Shown: positions 1 through 11,789 of the stretch, piece after piece
How the letters are laid out: the number at the start of each line of letters is the position of its first letter
How positions within the stretch are numbered: position 1 is the first letter of the stretch
Source: Epiperipatus broadwayi
Lineage: Eukaryota; Onychophora; Udeonychophora; Euonychophora; Peripatidae
Assembly (NCBI GenBank): GCA_028023455.1
Contig: JAQFVV010006652.1
Location: 430,132-494,131 of the forward strand
Direction of reading: 5' to 3'
Length of the DNA: 64,000 bases
Notes under the pieces: generated by a model
The model's input: the letters and a program-made list of their open reading frames with translations, nothing else
Databases searched by the model: none
What the model was told of the DNA's origin: nothing
Translations under genes and position numbers: made by a program

Positions 1-631
1 TAATAATTAGACTGAAAGAATACTATATGGTTCCCCAAATCCTGATCATTTTACTTCCATGCTTCAAAATTAAAAGAGAGTATTCCACTTTTTTGTGTGT
101 GTGTGTGATTGGTAAACATATGATTTTCTTCTACTGGCTAGAAAAAGCTTAAATAATTATTCATCCAATTACATGACATGAGTTTCATGGTTCCCTTTTT
201 ATATTTATAATACCTTTCTTTGTTATTATATATCAAGAGCAATGACTTTAAAATGGTATTTCAGCTATCCCCAACTTTTGATGAATTGCTTTGTGAGACA
301 CTGTGCAGGTGTATTTGACATTAAACCACTAAACATCACATGATCACCATCTGAAATGACTTTCTGCTTTAAAATCTTTCCTTGGAAATGTCCATCAATA
401 GCTTGATAAGCACATTTCTGAAAATAACTGGTTCTGACAGAATTTCAGACTCCAATCTATAAAGAATGCAATGAACTCACTTGACAGTGTCAATCTTAAA
501 AATATTAAAGTTTGGAAACTTCCCATCATAGTAACAACAATATGACCAAAATTATTAATATTAAACAGTTCTAAAATATATTCAACCGCTAATGAAAACT
601 GGTTTCTGTCACACATTCCTTACTATCTTCT
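1..631. other. AT-rich sequence, no gene seen
   Basis: No open frame or element is recognisable apart from a (GT)n run near 94-108 and the 32-base motif at 321-352 listed separately. Confidence 0.5.
321..352 (+). repeat. Solitary copy of the family B 'C' segment
   Basis: These 32 bases nearly match the loop of the ribozyme foldback at 41838-41880 in the same orientation and, inverted, its right end at 42293-42328. The shared core is TTAAACCACTAAACATC followed by ATGATCACCATCT. No ribozyme core lies nearby, so this is either a short remnant of that element or part of a wider repeat that it picked up. Confidence 0.6.
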
Positions 632-645
632 TAGAACTCTGTTTT

Positions 646-757
646 TGTTTTTTTTGTTTTTTCCCATATGTCATAGCATCGGCCGGGACGCGAACCTCTG
701 CAACCAACTACTTGCTTGCATGGCGGCTGCGATACCTCTCGGCTAACAACGCAAGAC
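646..757 (-). mobile_element. tRNA-derived SINE (family 1), copy 1, with TSD
   Basis: Read on the minus strand it begins with a pol III type 2 promoter: A box TAGCCGAGAGG (745-735) and B box GGTTCGCGTCC (696-686) at tRNA-like spacing. It ends in an A-rich tail (about 668-646). A perfect 14-bp direct repeat, TAGAACTCTGTTTT, flanks it at 632-645 and 758-771, which is the target-site duplication expected of LINE-mediated insertion. The tRNA-like part cannot fold as a good tRNA and is not a tRNA gene. It is the least decayed of four copies in the window. Confidence 0.88.
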
Positions 758-771
758 TAGAACTCTGTTTT

Positions 772-2430
772 AAAAATAAATAATAATAAAATATCAGAAT
801 GTATTTATAAAACTTTACAGCATATCAAAAATAATGCTAACATGGCAGGTATTCCTGTTGGCTTGTCCAGTCTCTATAAATATAATTTTACTTCTATTAA
901 TATTTATAAATAATTAATAAAAAACATGTAGATGCACTTTATAAGAGGCTGATAAAGATATAGGATGTAAATCTAAACATACCCTCATAACATAAGGGTT
1001 GATAGCACCTGTGGTAAAGAGTGCATCATATTACAATCATATATTTTTAATCAGTTTATACAGATTAATTTGAACTGTTACCTTCTAGCTAATAATAAAT
1101 AGATACTTATTTTCAAATCAATAATGGGTGACTAACTAAATTCACTAGCTAAAAAAAAAAAATATCCTAAATCTAATTTCAAAGCTTCTTGAATTCCAAT
1201 CTCAAATCACAAACACGGTAGGTGGATATGCTAATCATTACATCATGAGACCCTTCAAATATTGAAGTGCTATTATAAATTATAATATGTTAAAAGTATA
1301 GCAAGAAATAGCAAAATGCCATTGGCTATAATCAATTATTATTGTTTGCCTACAGTACCCTACAGCTCGATACCTCCTATCTTCAAGCTCGGAATCTAAC
1401 TTCCAATCATATAGAATAAATTGTGATAAATTACACCTACCAATTTTATTGTTTGACTGTAGTACTCTGACGACTAGCTACTTCAATCTGCATTCGGCCA
1501 AAAACTTTTGGATATCATGGGTTAATTTTTAATCGTAATTTTAAATATTTATATATTTTTAGATAACGCTAATATAAACGTAATATATAATAAGTATATT
1601 TGGTTTTTGGTAATAAAAGAAAAATTAATCAGACGGTTAGAATTAAATCAACATTGTCTGAGAATGTCATTTCAAAATTTTTCCAACGGGGGGAAAAAAA
1701 AGATTAGTTATATATATTAAAATAAAGTCGATCATGTCAGTTTTTATGACTTTTTTGATAACTACATCAAATGATTACTGAGGCAATAATAAATGTCTCT
1801 GAGTGAAACTTTTTCACAAAATATTACAATAGCTAAAATAAATATATTTTCAAAAAAAAAAAAAGCTAAATGATTTAATTCATTTATTTTTTGATAGTTA
1901 TAAATTTTATATCGATTATTGTTATAAAATTTTTTTAAAGATTCTTGAAAAGCAGTAAGCAATCAACCACTGATAATGATTAAATATCTATTGCCTGGTC
2001 ATCATTATCTAAAACTGTAGATCAAAGTCCTTAAATGTACGGTCCCTTTTTCCCCACCAATCCAGTTTTGTCTATCTCTTCCAAAGAAAGATGAATGAAT
2101 GTAAATTAACTCTATAACATTCTTTGACACTATCTGTCCACATTCCATATTTTCCATTTTAGTTTGCAGTTTCTAGACAACATCTTGCTTTTTGTTAATA
2201 AAATCTGTTATTTTACCCCAATAAAACTGAACTATTTCATGTTATATTAACTGTGGCTTATCTTTTTACGAAGTATGAAGTATATATATATTTCACTATG
2301 CTGATCCTGAAAACTTCCTTAAAGTTTATAATGTAACTCTAAATATTAAAATGTTAGAATTATAAATATTAAGAGAATGGTAAAATCCCACGGATGATAA
2401 AGTGTTAACATTTGGTAATAATACTCTACT
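772..2430. other. AT-rich sequence, no gene seen
   Basis: No coding or RNA feature could be supported. About 1330-1500 holds two loosely similar units, each with a TATTGTTTG motif followed by a TACAGTA or TGTAGTA and an ACT-rich stretch; they may be a decayed tandem pair. Confidence 0.4.
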
Positions 2431-2439
2431 GCCTAGTTG

Positions 2440-2560
2440 AGCCATCTATAGCAAGTTTGAGTAATCAGTGATTAACAGATATTACTGCATGTAAATTCTC
2501 ATCCCCTGACTGCTTTCTGGATTTTGTCTTTATGAAAGGGCTTGATATTCAAAGCTGCAA
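2440..2560 (-). repeat. Decayed hammerhead family B fragment (B6)
   Basis: On the minus strand, a stretch resembling the family B ribozyme 3' half (CCAGAAAG, then CAGTC and GGGGATGAG) is followed by the family B tail motif CTGATTACTCAAACTTGC..ATAGATGGC (2476-2441). The CUGAUGA half has decayed to TTCATAA, so the ribozyme must be inactive. The call rests on the order of the parts compared with 42111-42247. Confidence 0.45.
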
Positions 2561-2812
2561 GTAAAGCAGTTATAAATTTAAACTGCCTTTAACTCCATTT
2601 TAATCTTTAAGTTATAAACAAACATAAAAGGTCTTATATCTAAGCCAACATGCTTGAACAGCTGCATAGATTTAATCTTGGGTCAGTAACTATATATTTT
2701 AGTGCCCTCGGTTTCTCATTCACTATAGTGGCATCTTTTTCCCTCTAGCTAGGAATGTTAATAATAACAAATCACTTAATTCTTTAACTGATACAATATA
2801 CAATAAAACATA

Positions 2813-3870
2813 TGATGTGATGTGATCTGTGGCTTCTCCTTAAACGAAGTCAAGAATCTCTCAACAATTATACCCAGAGAAACCTGTTAGCCACTTTATT
2901 TTCCATTCCCCACTCTAACTTTTCCCATATTCTGCTCCATCCCATTTCCACAACATAATATTTATCAACTCTATGGCCTTTATATCTAAATTCTCCTTAT
3001 CTTTTTCCAAACCCAGCATAAAAATCAATAATCCACTTTCTGTATAATCACTTTTTTCATATTTATTCTTTCATAACTTCATTATGTGTATCCTCTCTGT
3101 TTTCAAGCATTTACATTCAATTAACAGATGCCTAATATTTTCTATTCCTTCCTTACACAATTTACAGACTAAATCACCCATATTTTTCCATTTACATGTA
3201 TATTCTCTTGTTGCTAAAGATCCTGTTCAAGCCTTAAACAATAAAAACTACTTTCTTTACTATTATCATATATTAACTCACACCTAATATTCTGTTTATT
3301 TCTATATATATTTAAACTCTTTTTACTCTCCATACTATTTCTCCATCTCTCTAACTCCCTATTCTTTATTAATAAATCTATTCTTTTATCCCATTCCTTA
3401 CCACTATAACACTCAACAATCCTCCTCATACAATCATCCCATCTTTTGTACAAATATACTGATATAAATTTTTTATCCAAATCTTTTGCATACCTCTTGT
3501 TGCCTGCCCTTTACTTGTAACTCAATTAAATATTATTTTGGCTATTCTTTCATTATCCATAAACTGCAATCTACTAAACATTTTCATTTTATTTTTTGCA
3601 TCTCTCATATAAAAACTTGATCATCCCATTTCGCCTTGAATTGCCTCCCTTGCTAACCATACATCTGCATCCAATTCATGTCTTCCTACTTCCCTTTGTA
3701 TTTTTTTAAGTAATATAATACCTCTTTACTAACAAACACCTAATGCATCATTACCATATGTTAACCATGCTACTGCAACTCCCATATAATTCTAGCTACA
3801 TCATATTTATTATATGAAAACACTTAATTTCTTTATCAATACCATTCTCAACTCTAATGCCATCTATAAT
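2813..3870 (-). mobile_element. 3' part of a LINE (C-terminal coding region plus 3' UTR)
   Basis: Minus-strand translation in broken frames gives a LINE C-terminus: a segment with EVGRHELDADVWLAREAIQG and DAKNKMKMFSRLQFMDNERI (about 3680-3540), then a zinc-knuckle C-x2-C-x8-H-x4-C (3169-3113), the motif found after the RT of many LINEs. A longer clean frame lies at 3480-3214. The 3' end is a short CATCA-type simple repeat at about 2825-2813. Stops and frame changes show it is dead. A second, shorter copy of the same 3' UTR lies at 34063-34316, which confirms the end point. I cannot fix the LINE clade. Confidence 0.7.
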
Positions 3871-3893
3871 GAGTTTGAGTAATCAGTTATTAT
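3855..3893 (-). repeat. Family B tail motif
   Basis: On the minus strand this reads CTGATTACTCAAACTC..TATAGATGGC, the same motif as at 2441-2476, 44568-44602, 53987-54015 and inside both arms of 41447-42328. No ribozyme core is visible upstream. Confidence 0.5.
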
Positions 3894-4499
3894 CAGGTAG
3901 TAATACAATGATTCATGGATTGGTTTGTATAAACAATACAGTTAACTTTTTTGCTCCCTCTTACTTCTGAAGTTGCAATAACAATAAGTGTTAATAAATC
4001 AACTACTTGTACCATATCAATTTATTCTCACATGAAAGACCTGGTAAATTCAACCAAACTTTGAAAAATGTGTGTTTGCCATAATGAAGTCAATTTAAGA
4101 TTACTCAAGGTACTTCATAAAAAGTGCAGTGTCATTCATATATATATAATATTAATCACACAGAAGATAAATGACAAGAAGCTATTTTTACAGCTTACGC
4201 TTCACGAATAAATTTCTGCAATATTGTAAATATCAATTATACTTTGTCATGTGAATAATCAAGTCTGATTTGAGAGTTTATTGAATAACTTGTAACCACT
4301 GAATGCTGCACGACTTTTCAGACATAGCACATACATATAAATGTATATAAACAAAAGGCCGAAGCTGATCAATATTTAAATAAACTTGATATTAATATTT
4401 TTTTAATCTGATGGATATTTAGATCCTTGTACCAAATAAGCAGTAAGATATCAAGTAATTATAAACTATATATGAATAAATAAAAAATAATAATTTAAA

Positions 4500-5340
4500 A
4501 ATAATTGTATAATTATAATAGGTTAATAGAATAATGGTAAAAGATTATAAGGTAGGAGTTAGAAATAAGAGATGAAAAGTTGATAATATAGGAAATAGCA
4601 TGGTCATAATGACTACACATAGTTAAAAAATCATCAAAAGAAAACTTAGAAAAAAAAAATCTCCTTTAGATTATGAATTAATATAAAATAGATTCAAACG
4701 AACTAATATAAAATAGATTCAGAACCATAATCAATAATGAATGATGGCAACATGGTCCCAACATAAATTTAGATCACAAAATAATAATGGTAAAAATAAT
4801 TTTTAAGGGAATAAAAAGAATTAGGATAAAAAATAAATGTTTTTTTGATAAATTGGAAAAAAAAATAAAAAAAAAATTTTCAAATATATCCAAAAATAAA
4901 GTAAGTACAAATAGTTAAAATTGAAATAAAATAAACTGAAATAAAAGATAAAATTATTTTACAAAATGCAGAGAAAATTTCAGAATAGACAGAAAATTAT
5001 AAATAAAAAAGCCATCAGCTCGAAAACGATTTGGAAATAGCGATGCTCATTATATTAAATAAAAAAACCACAAGTTAGCAAAATGAAATTAAAAATATAT
5101 AAATAATGAAAAAGATACATAAATTTATAGAAATATTATTAGAAAAATGAGACAAAATCTAATAAAGGGTATACAATTGGAATATTGAGAGATAGAATTA
5201 TTCTAATTGTGATCCAATTGCGAAGAAAATATATGACTGAGTTCATAGTAGAATAAAACAGTTTAGATATAAAAGAAATAAATAACAGAAATGAAGCAAT
5301 AATTAAAACTAAAGAAATTATAAGTTATTACTAATTATAT
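4500..5340 (+). mobile_element. Strongly decayed LINE-like coding remnant
   Basis: The region is purine-rich on the plus strand. One frame near 4765-4850 reads NLDHKIIMVKI followed by basic residues and CFFDKLE, resembling the end of an apurinic-type LINE endonuclease domain (SDH-x-L-V) and its linker. A 23-base unit (AATATAAAATAGATTCA) is repeated in tandem at about 4680-4722. There is no continuous frame. It could be chance in AT-rich DNA. Confidence 0.3.
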
Positions 5341-5888
5341 GTAATTTAAATTGCGCTTTACGCATAAAAGTGAAGCTTGTCTAAAATATTATTAAAGAGT
5401 TAAATGGCTAAGGCTTTCAGAGAACTTCAGTCTCCATATTCATAGCCTACTTTAATTGAAGTTTAGCGGTGATTTATGCAAAATTTATGCAAATTATCTC
5501 TCATAATGACCATTTTCTGGAGATTGCAAAGCACAATTCCTTTCTGTTTATTGCACAGTTGTCATTTGCAATAAAGCATGCTTCCTTAATCTTTTGTTTC
5601 ACATCATTCCGTTCAGTGCATAGTGCCTTTGCCATAGTAGGTTCGAACACATGGCCTGTTGTGTTGGAAAAATATTCAAAATATGAAAAGGAAATATAAG
5701 TGATTTGTAAATAGTAAGAGAAGAAAGAGTTCCATCAATTATAACAAATGGCAAAAAATAAAAAAATTGATGAAATTCTTACTAATTTTTTCAAATCTAC
5801 AGAAAGATGAAATTTGAGACAATTGCATGCTATTTATAGAAAAAATAAAAATAATCGAATGAACTGCTTAAAAATTTATAAGAAGTTC

Positions 5889-6045
5889 AATCATTGGAAG
5901 AGACAGACAGAGCTGAGTCACACTTTAAGGATTCTGACCTTCAGAATCTGTTACCTCTACAATTGCATCAAACCATATAGAGCAAAAACATCAAATCATT
6001 TATTGCTTACGAGTTCATAAGAAAATTGAATACTCAAAATGACAT
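5889..6045 (-). mobile_element. tRNA-Pro-like SINE (family 2), decayed, two partial units
   Basis: On the minus strand, 5982-5905 keeps the D-arm-like TGATGCAATTGTAGAG and an anticodon arm closed by TCTGA/TCAGA. Next to it, 6045-5998 is the characteristic tail of the same family, TTTTCTTATGAACTC. The order implies two adjacent copies in one orientation. It is recognised by comparison with the better copy at 7396-7506. Confidence 0.5.
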
Positions 6046-7155
6046 AGCAGAGCTACAATCCATGGCCTATGAGCTCCCAGAGACTATCATTCTTGACTGT
6101 GCTAATCCATATAAGGCACATGATATTTATGAAATACAGTGAAGTCATGGACTGTGCTATATTTTGTTATAAGACTCCAGGATCACAGCATATATGTGTG
6201 TATAATATCTCACATTTCATTGACAAGCCTTGATTACAATTCATAAAGTATTGTTTATTATGCTATAAGTGTACAGTATAGCATTTTTCAAACTTTCACA
6301 TATACATATAACAGATGCTTAATGTATATAGTACGTATATGTAAATTAAGATTATAATATAAACAAAAATTTTAAAAATAATAAATTGAAAAAACACCTT
6401 TAAATTACATATTTACAATGTTCTATGTGTGGTTCAATCATTCATAATTCTGTTTTGTCACAATTAAATACTTATTCCAGACATTTTATTCTTCATTAAT
6501 TTTTTTTTAAATTCTAACAAAAAGTAGTGGCAACTTCATTATCTGCAGATTCAACTTCAATTATTGCTTTAATAATTTTAATACTTTTAAGACTGTAATG
6601 GTTTTGGAATTTGTATAGCCATTCCCCATTTTCAGTGAATAACTCGAAATTGCATGGTTGAGATTTTTCATGGAGACTTAAAGCTTTTTGATGCAACACA
6701 AGATTACCATAGACTTAAGGATTTTTCTATTTTAATAAAAAAAAATATACCTTATTTTAGTTGCAACTGTAGTTGTTTCAGGGGTACAAATTTGTGGCAT
6801 TAATCTGTCTTTTTATAATTTCTTTGATCAATAACAATTTCAGAAAATAACTTAATTTACTTGTGAAGTCAACTTTTCTCTCTTATTTAATAACTATGAC
6901 TGTTTTTGGTTTTACCATTCATTATACTACAACACATTTTACTAAAGACATGTTAATATGTAATGTGTATAAACTTTTTAAAAAAAACTGCAAAGAAAAA
7001 CTTTATACACATGCTAATGAATTCTATTTAAATAATGAAGAAAATAGTATTTTAAAAAAATCATGTTTGAAATTTGAGAATGATATTTATTTAGCAAGAA
7101 AAAAAGACTGTTGCCAGAAATGAAATTCATACAATTTAATAAATTTATAAATTTC
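6046..7155. other. No supportable gene
   Basis: An 86-codon open frame (6863-7123, plus) has no ATG start and is preceded by an in-frame TAA at 6848. It is cysteine-bearing but unlike anything I recognise, and I do not call it a gene. Confidence 0.4.
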
Positions 7156-7159
7156 AATG

Positions 7160-7290
7160 GGTTTTTTTTTCTTTACATTTTTTTCCATATGTCAAAGCAT
7201 CGGCCAGGAAATGAACCCATGACAACTGTCTACAAGCAACTGCTTGATTGCAAGGCAGCTACGCTGATCTCTCAGTTATTAATGCTTGAC
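7160..7290 (-). mobile_element. tRNA-derived SINE (family 1), copy 2
   Basis: Same family and orientation as 646-757. The B box reads GGGTTCATTTCC (7218-7207), the tail is T-rich on the plus strand (7160-7182), and the head ends at GCATTAATAACTGAGAG on the minus strand. The A box is decayed. Confidence 0.75.
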
Positions 7291-7395
7291 TTTTTTTTAA
7301 TTGGGTATAACTGAAATCATGTAGATGAATGTAGCACAGTTCATAACTTCATTGTAACTCGACTCAGAAAAGTTTTAAAAAAAAGGCATATGAAT

Positions 7396-7506
7396 TTATT
7401 GCTTGGGAGTTCATAAGAAATTTGAGCACTAGACCTGCGAGCACCAGAAATGATCCTGACATCTCTTGATCCCAAGATCAATGCTCTACCAACTGCACCT
7501 AACCAT
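7396..7506 (-). mobile_element. tRNA-Pro-derived SINE (family 2), best copy
   Basis: On the minus strand the head (7506-7440) reads GGTTAGGTGCAGTTGGTAGAGC. It is followed by an anticodon arm TTGAT-CTTGGGA-ATCAA whose loop contains TGG (Pro), and a decayed B box (TCAGGATCATTTC). The tail is TTTCTTATGAACTCCCAAG, shared with 5998-6045 and 8036-8060. The B-box damage and the one-base excess in the D arm argue against a working tRNA gene. Confidence 0.7.
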
Positions 7507-7589
7507 ATAAAGTTAACTCAGACAAAGTGATTAGTAGAAATGATTAATGAAGTAAAATATGAAAATATTAGATTTAACTTCCCATGCAG

Positions 7590-8035
7590 ATACTAGATTA
7601 GATATGCTTCTATCCAGTGAGCAATTTGGATTTTAAAAAACCATAGAGTCACAATTAGAATGATAAAGACCATTGTTGCAAAATATAAAAAAGAAAAAAA
7701 GTACGGTGTCACTGATTTTAACAAAGCCTTTGATACAGTGAATTGGGTTAATGCGATTACTATTTTGAAAAGGTTTAGATTGGAAAAAGAAATAAATATT
7801 AGGATATTTATCTAAGAAGCAAAAGATGAATCTACAACCGAAAATGTTATATTATAGAAAAGACATAAGCAAAGTTGTAAGACAAGACTATTATCTATCT
7901 GCTTTATAGTTTCATATTTGTTCAGATGTAATTCTCAAGAAGCATTGTTTAGATAAAAAAGGTATGAAGAAAAGAAGTTTATCAGATTTGCTGATAATAT
8001 GATAGTATTTACAAATATTAATAATAATCAAATGG
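7590..8035 (+). mobile_element. LINE reverse-transcriptase fragment
   Basis: The translation in shifting frames contains an RT palm: SSEQFGF (7615), motif A as FNKAFDTVNW (7717-7746, catalytic Asp present) and motif C as FADNMIVF (7987), where the second Asp of FADD has become Asn. The stretch between A and C is shorter than usual and has several stops. It lies between SINE family 2 copies at 7396-7506 and 8036-8142. It is a dead internal fragment of a non-LTR element whose clade I cannot fix. Confidence 0.7.
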
Positions 8036-8142
8036 TTTACTTCTCGAGAATTCATAAACTATTTGAGTGTCAGAACTAAAATTGATCTGAAATTTATTTA
8101 CTTCCAGAATTCTGATACTCTATAATTGCACTAAACTATACA
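8036..8142 (-). mobile_element. tRNA-Pro-like SINE (family 2), copy 3
   Basis: The order matches 7396-7506: tail AGTTTATGAATTCTCGAG at the left end and a tRNA-like head (TAGTTTAGTGCAATTATAGAG) at the right end on the minus strand. The internal boxes are decayed. It directly abuts the LINE fragment at 7590-8035. Confidence 0.6.
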
Positions 8143-8149
8143 GGAATAC

Positions 8150-9050
8150 TTACAAATGTAAATTTAATGAAATATCAAGTTTTCAAAAAAATTATAGGGT
8201 AGTTGTGTACTTGGGGTAATGTGGCCACTTGATGGTGTTGTTGCTTGCAAAAATAATGAAATGTAACATAACCAGGCCGATAATTTTTTGCTTTCTGTTC
8301 TCGACAATTTTTCAAAGTATTTTTAAAAAACTTACGAACCAACATCATTTTCTAAATTACATTTTTTATTTACATTATACATTTCAGCACATAGTGCTGG
8401 CATGCATGTGGGGGGTCCAATGGTTTTGCCAATTCAAAGGATTGCCAATACATGCATTAGTCTGAGCAAACAAAGCTTTCAGCGAAGGTGCATGGAGGGG
8501 TATTGTACCGGTTGAAATTGTATGTTAACTCAACATGATTCACAGCCTGGGTAAAAGTAACTCGAATCCAACTGTACGTGAGATCAAAGATAAAGAATAC
8601 TTATGGATTCTGCCCTGTTTACCCACTCTAAATCTACAATACTAATTAACAACATTTTTGAGGCAAGCAATTAATCTTTTCTACACTCCGTCCCACTAGT
8701 ATCAACGGTAGAGCATGGACCTCAACTAATTCATATGTCTAACTCTAATTATTAACTTTAATTAGACTATCTATTTATTTAAATATAAAATGGTATGTGT
8801 GTGACCTTGAGTCATCAGATAGCAGCACAATAATTAATTAGAAAATATATAATTTTAGAATGAATAAATAGAGATGAACTACAGGTAGCTTAAATTCACA
8901 TATATATATTTAATAAAACATTTTATAATTTATCTAATGTCTCTGATTTGATTTCATAAAATTATTTAATAAAAGTTTCTATTCTGACATTTATTATGCC
9001 TCTGGCAAGAGAGCGAGATAGTTTATATGCCAATCTAACAAATGTAAACG
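8150..9050. other. No gene recognised
   Basis: A locally less AT-rich patch (8395-8530) has an open frame continuing leftwards, but no start, splice signal or domain that I can defend. Confidence 0.4.
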
Positions 9051-9054
9051 ATTA

Positions 9055-9935
9055 TGATTTGTGGGAGATGCCCGCCCAAGTCTGAGATATAGGAATGGAT
9101 ATTTTTAAAGAGCTATTTTAAACATAATTTTCTTATGATTGAATTTATTTTAAGAGAGAAATTATTAACTCAAACTATAGGAACTGGTGTTGGAGAGAGT
9201 GACACATTTAAAATATAAATGGATCGCGATATTCGCAATTAAATATTTCAAGATTTAAAATACGTAAATTAATCAGATCGTGGTCAATCCGCCATAATGT
9301 GCTCAGACAAAAGAAAGTGAACAAATCCCAGCATTCGATATTACATTACTAGCATAGACTCAATTCACCTGCCCCCGTTCCCGTGACGCCAAGAAATAAA
9401 GAAAGAATAGTCTGCGCCATTGGCAAACCTAAAATATTTCAGGTGAAAGAATGAGAATCGCCAAGGCTAGCTAAGCTCCGCTTACCCCAGGTCTTCCCAT
9501 TTTAGCTTTCATATCCTGATAAGAAAATTTATGGCCAGTGAAATTATCACGTGGTCTAGTTATGATCTAGCAGTCACACAGAACAAAAGACAAGTAATTA
9601 AGCAAAATACCAGCAAGGCAAAATACGAGTACTGGAGAATATATTTTAGCATTTAAATATATAATTGTGCTGAGCTATAAAGATTACATAAATGCATACG
9701 GATTGATCAAGATCAGACAAACAAGAATAAAATAAGGACTAATTGTTATTACGAATATTTGTAATGAGCGACACGTATCTCTCTCCAACACAAAATCCCA
9801 CTTACATTTCAAATGACATTCTATTTCTCTCTTATTATTTAACATGAATCTAATTTTCTAAACCCCCCTCTCTTTCACTCTTTAAAAATGAAATAATTTA
9901 ACTAAATAAACTCTCATACTTGAATCTCACATCTC
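9055..9935. repeat. Divergent long inverted repeat, possible decayed DNA transposon
   Basis: GTGTTGGAGAGAG at 9187-9199 recurs inverted at 9778-9790. The similarity extends outwards on both sides (AAGAGAGAAAT, GTGGGAGATG/GTGGGGAGATG), giving arms of roughly 150 bp with many differences. About 570 bp lie between them with no transposase frame. Clear target duplications are not visible. Confidence 0.4.
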
Positions 9936-9939
9936 CCCA

Positions 9940-11650
9940 CAACTAAACCGTGTACGTATAAATATAAAAAAGACACATAATAATATAAAATGGTTTCATC
10001 TTGACAAAATAAAGGTTGCTTCAAGTATTAATCTTTCAGAGCTAGAGAATTATTTATTTTATTTACCAAAAAACATTGGTCAGGAAATAGGCAGCGAATA
10101 TTTATTTAAGTAAAGCTTTTGTCGAGATGGAACAAAATTGGCATATATTCATTTCATTTTAGTAATTAATAACAATATTTTCTAAACTGCAATTAAAAGG
10201 AAGTTTAGCATTAAAAAGAGGCATAATTTGGAGACCAAAGACATTAGATTTTTAAGTAATAGCAAGTGTAGTTTACAGACTATTAAATTAAATATTTTAA
10301 ATTACATTTAAATTACATTATTGGGATTACATTTTAGAAGACATTACAATTAGCAGGATTTACATTATTGGGTCACTGGAGTTTAGAAGAATAAATTAGG
10401 CGGTTAGAAATTAACAAATTGGAAACATATTACCTAATTTATTTATAAGTCCAAGTGGGAGTTGGAATCCTATGATGAAAACTGAATTTCCACACAGGCA
10501 TAGCTAGCTATGAATTAAATAAAAGAGTTCAATAGTTCAGCAGTTCATTTTTACGAGGTTTCTCTGACTTATGGTATTTTGATGATCATGTTTAGGACAC
10601 GGGAGAATGGCAGATTGACACCGTCTACTCTGCTACTATACTTCAGAACACTTTTATCATGATTTTAAAAATTTGCCTGATATAGAATTGCCAGGATATT
10701 GCTGACCAAAACTTGGGACTGGCTCCTCTATTGTTCTCTTTGGCTATTTATACCTTTTTCAATTATTTTTGGGAAATTCCCTTTTTCATATGCTCCAGGC
10801 TAAGTGGCAAATGTTGAAATACCTAAAGTATATTGGTATTGTATTCTTGAGATCAACTTTCCGATAAACCCAATGATTTAATTGTTTCAAATCTATTTTT
10901 AATTAAATGTAGATTGGCAGAGTTATATTTCAAATTATCTTTTACTTTAATTAAAAAATCCATTACCATTTTGTTATTGGATTTTCTTTTGTTTGAACAC
11001 TATGGAATGTTAGTGAGGTTTATCGTGAAAGCAAATCTCCAGAATAAAATATTTTTTAAAAAATATATTAAAAATTTATATATTGATTTTTATAAAAGTT
11101 TTCATCTGTAATTCTATATATATGTGTGTATTTGCATATATATATATCTTGGCCCCTCTAATATTTATAGTAAAATATTTTAATAGAAAATTAATACTTT
11201 GATAACTTATTTACTGGCCTAAAATTTAAATGTAGATAAAATGGCAGATGGAAAGTTTTACAAACATCGTAACATGCTTGGATCAGATTTGATCCTTGTC
11301 TAGTAATCTAGAAAGATGTGAAGCATGGATCTGGCCTACAGATCCATCTGCTTCAGTATACACAGCAGTTTTAAACATTTTGAGAAATTTTAATTGACAA
11401 TAGCATAAATAACAGATTATTTCAGCCATTTTTGTATAGAAATTTATCACTTGCAGGCTTCTTGGTAGTTCTGCAGCATCACCTAGTGGCCACAGTATTA
11501 ATAATAAAAATTGAAATGGATTTTTTAAAAAAATTTAATAAGCATAAAATGTGACCCATTGTAGTTGGATGAAAAAAAGGTTTTGATGTATATGTGTGCA
11601 ACTTTATACAGAGCAAATACTTTGACAATTAAGTAAAAAGATTCCAGACT
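9940..11650. other. AT-rich sequence, no gene seen
   Basis: No ORF, RNA gene or repeat boundary could be supported here. Confidence 0.4.
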
Positions 11651-11656
11651 TCAAAG

Positions 11657-11789
11657 TTGAGGATTTGAACCCAGACTTTCAAGCTCCATTCAGTAATCAC
11701 TCCATCTTATACAACTGACTCATGGTTGTATAAGATGGAGTGCATGATTGAAAGTGAGCTTGAAAGTCTGGGTACTAATCCCCTCTAAT
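11657..11789. repeat. Head-to-head inverted tRNA-like modules
   Basis: Two copies of a tRNA-like module face each other across a short loop (about 11718-11725). The minus copy has B box GGGTTCAAATCC (11672-11661); the plus copy has GGGTACTAATCC (11770-11781). Both share GAGCTTGAAAGTCTGG just before the B box and TATAAGATGGAGTG near the loop. The same module, in single form, lies 3' of the ribozyme at 57448-57502 and at 52453-52520. It is a foldback derivative of that SINE-like family. Confidence 0.7.

Noticed and set aside
646-757. Functional class II tRNA gene
   Set aside because: A and B boxes are good, but the anticodon and acceptor stems do not fold; the A-rich tail and TSD show retroposition.
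6863-7123. Possible small secreted cysteine-containing protein
   Set aside because: The frame opens with GTG and an in-frame TAA lies at 6848, just after the only acceptor-like CAG, so neither a start nor a spliced entry is supported.
7396-7506. Functional tRNA-Pro gene
   Set aside because: The B box is damaged, the D arm has an extra base and the acceptor stem does not pair; the shared tail at two other sites marks it as a SINE.
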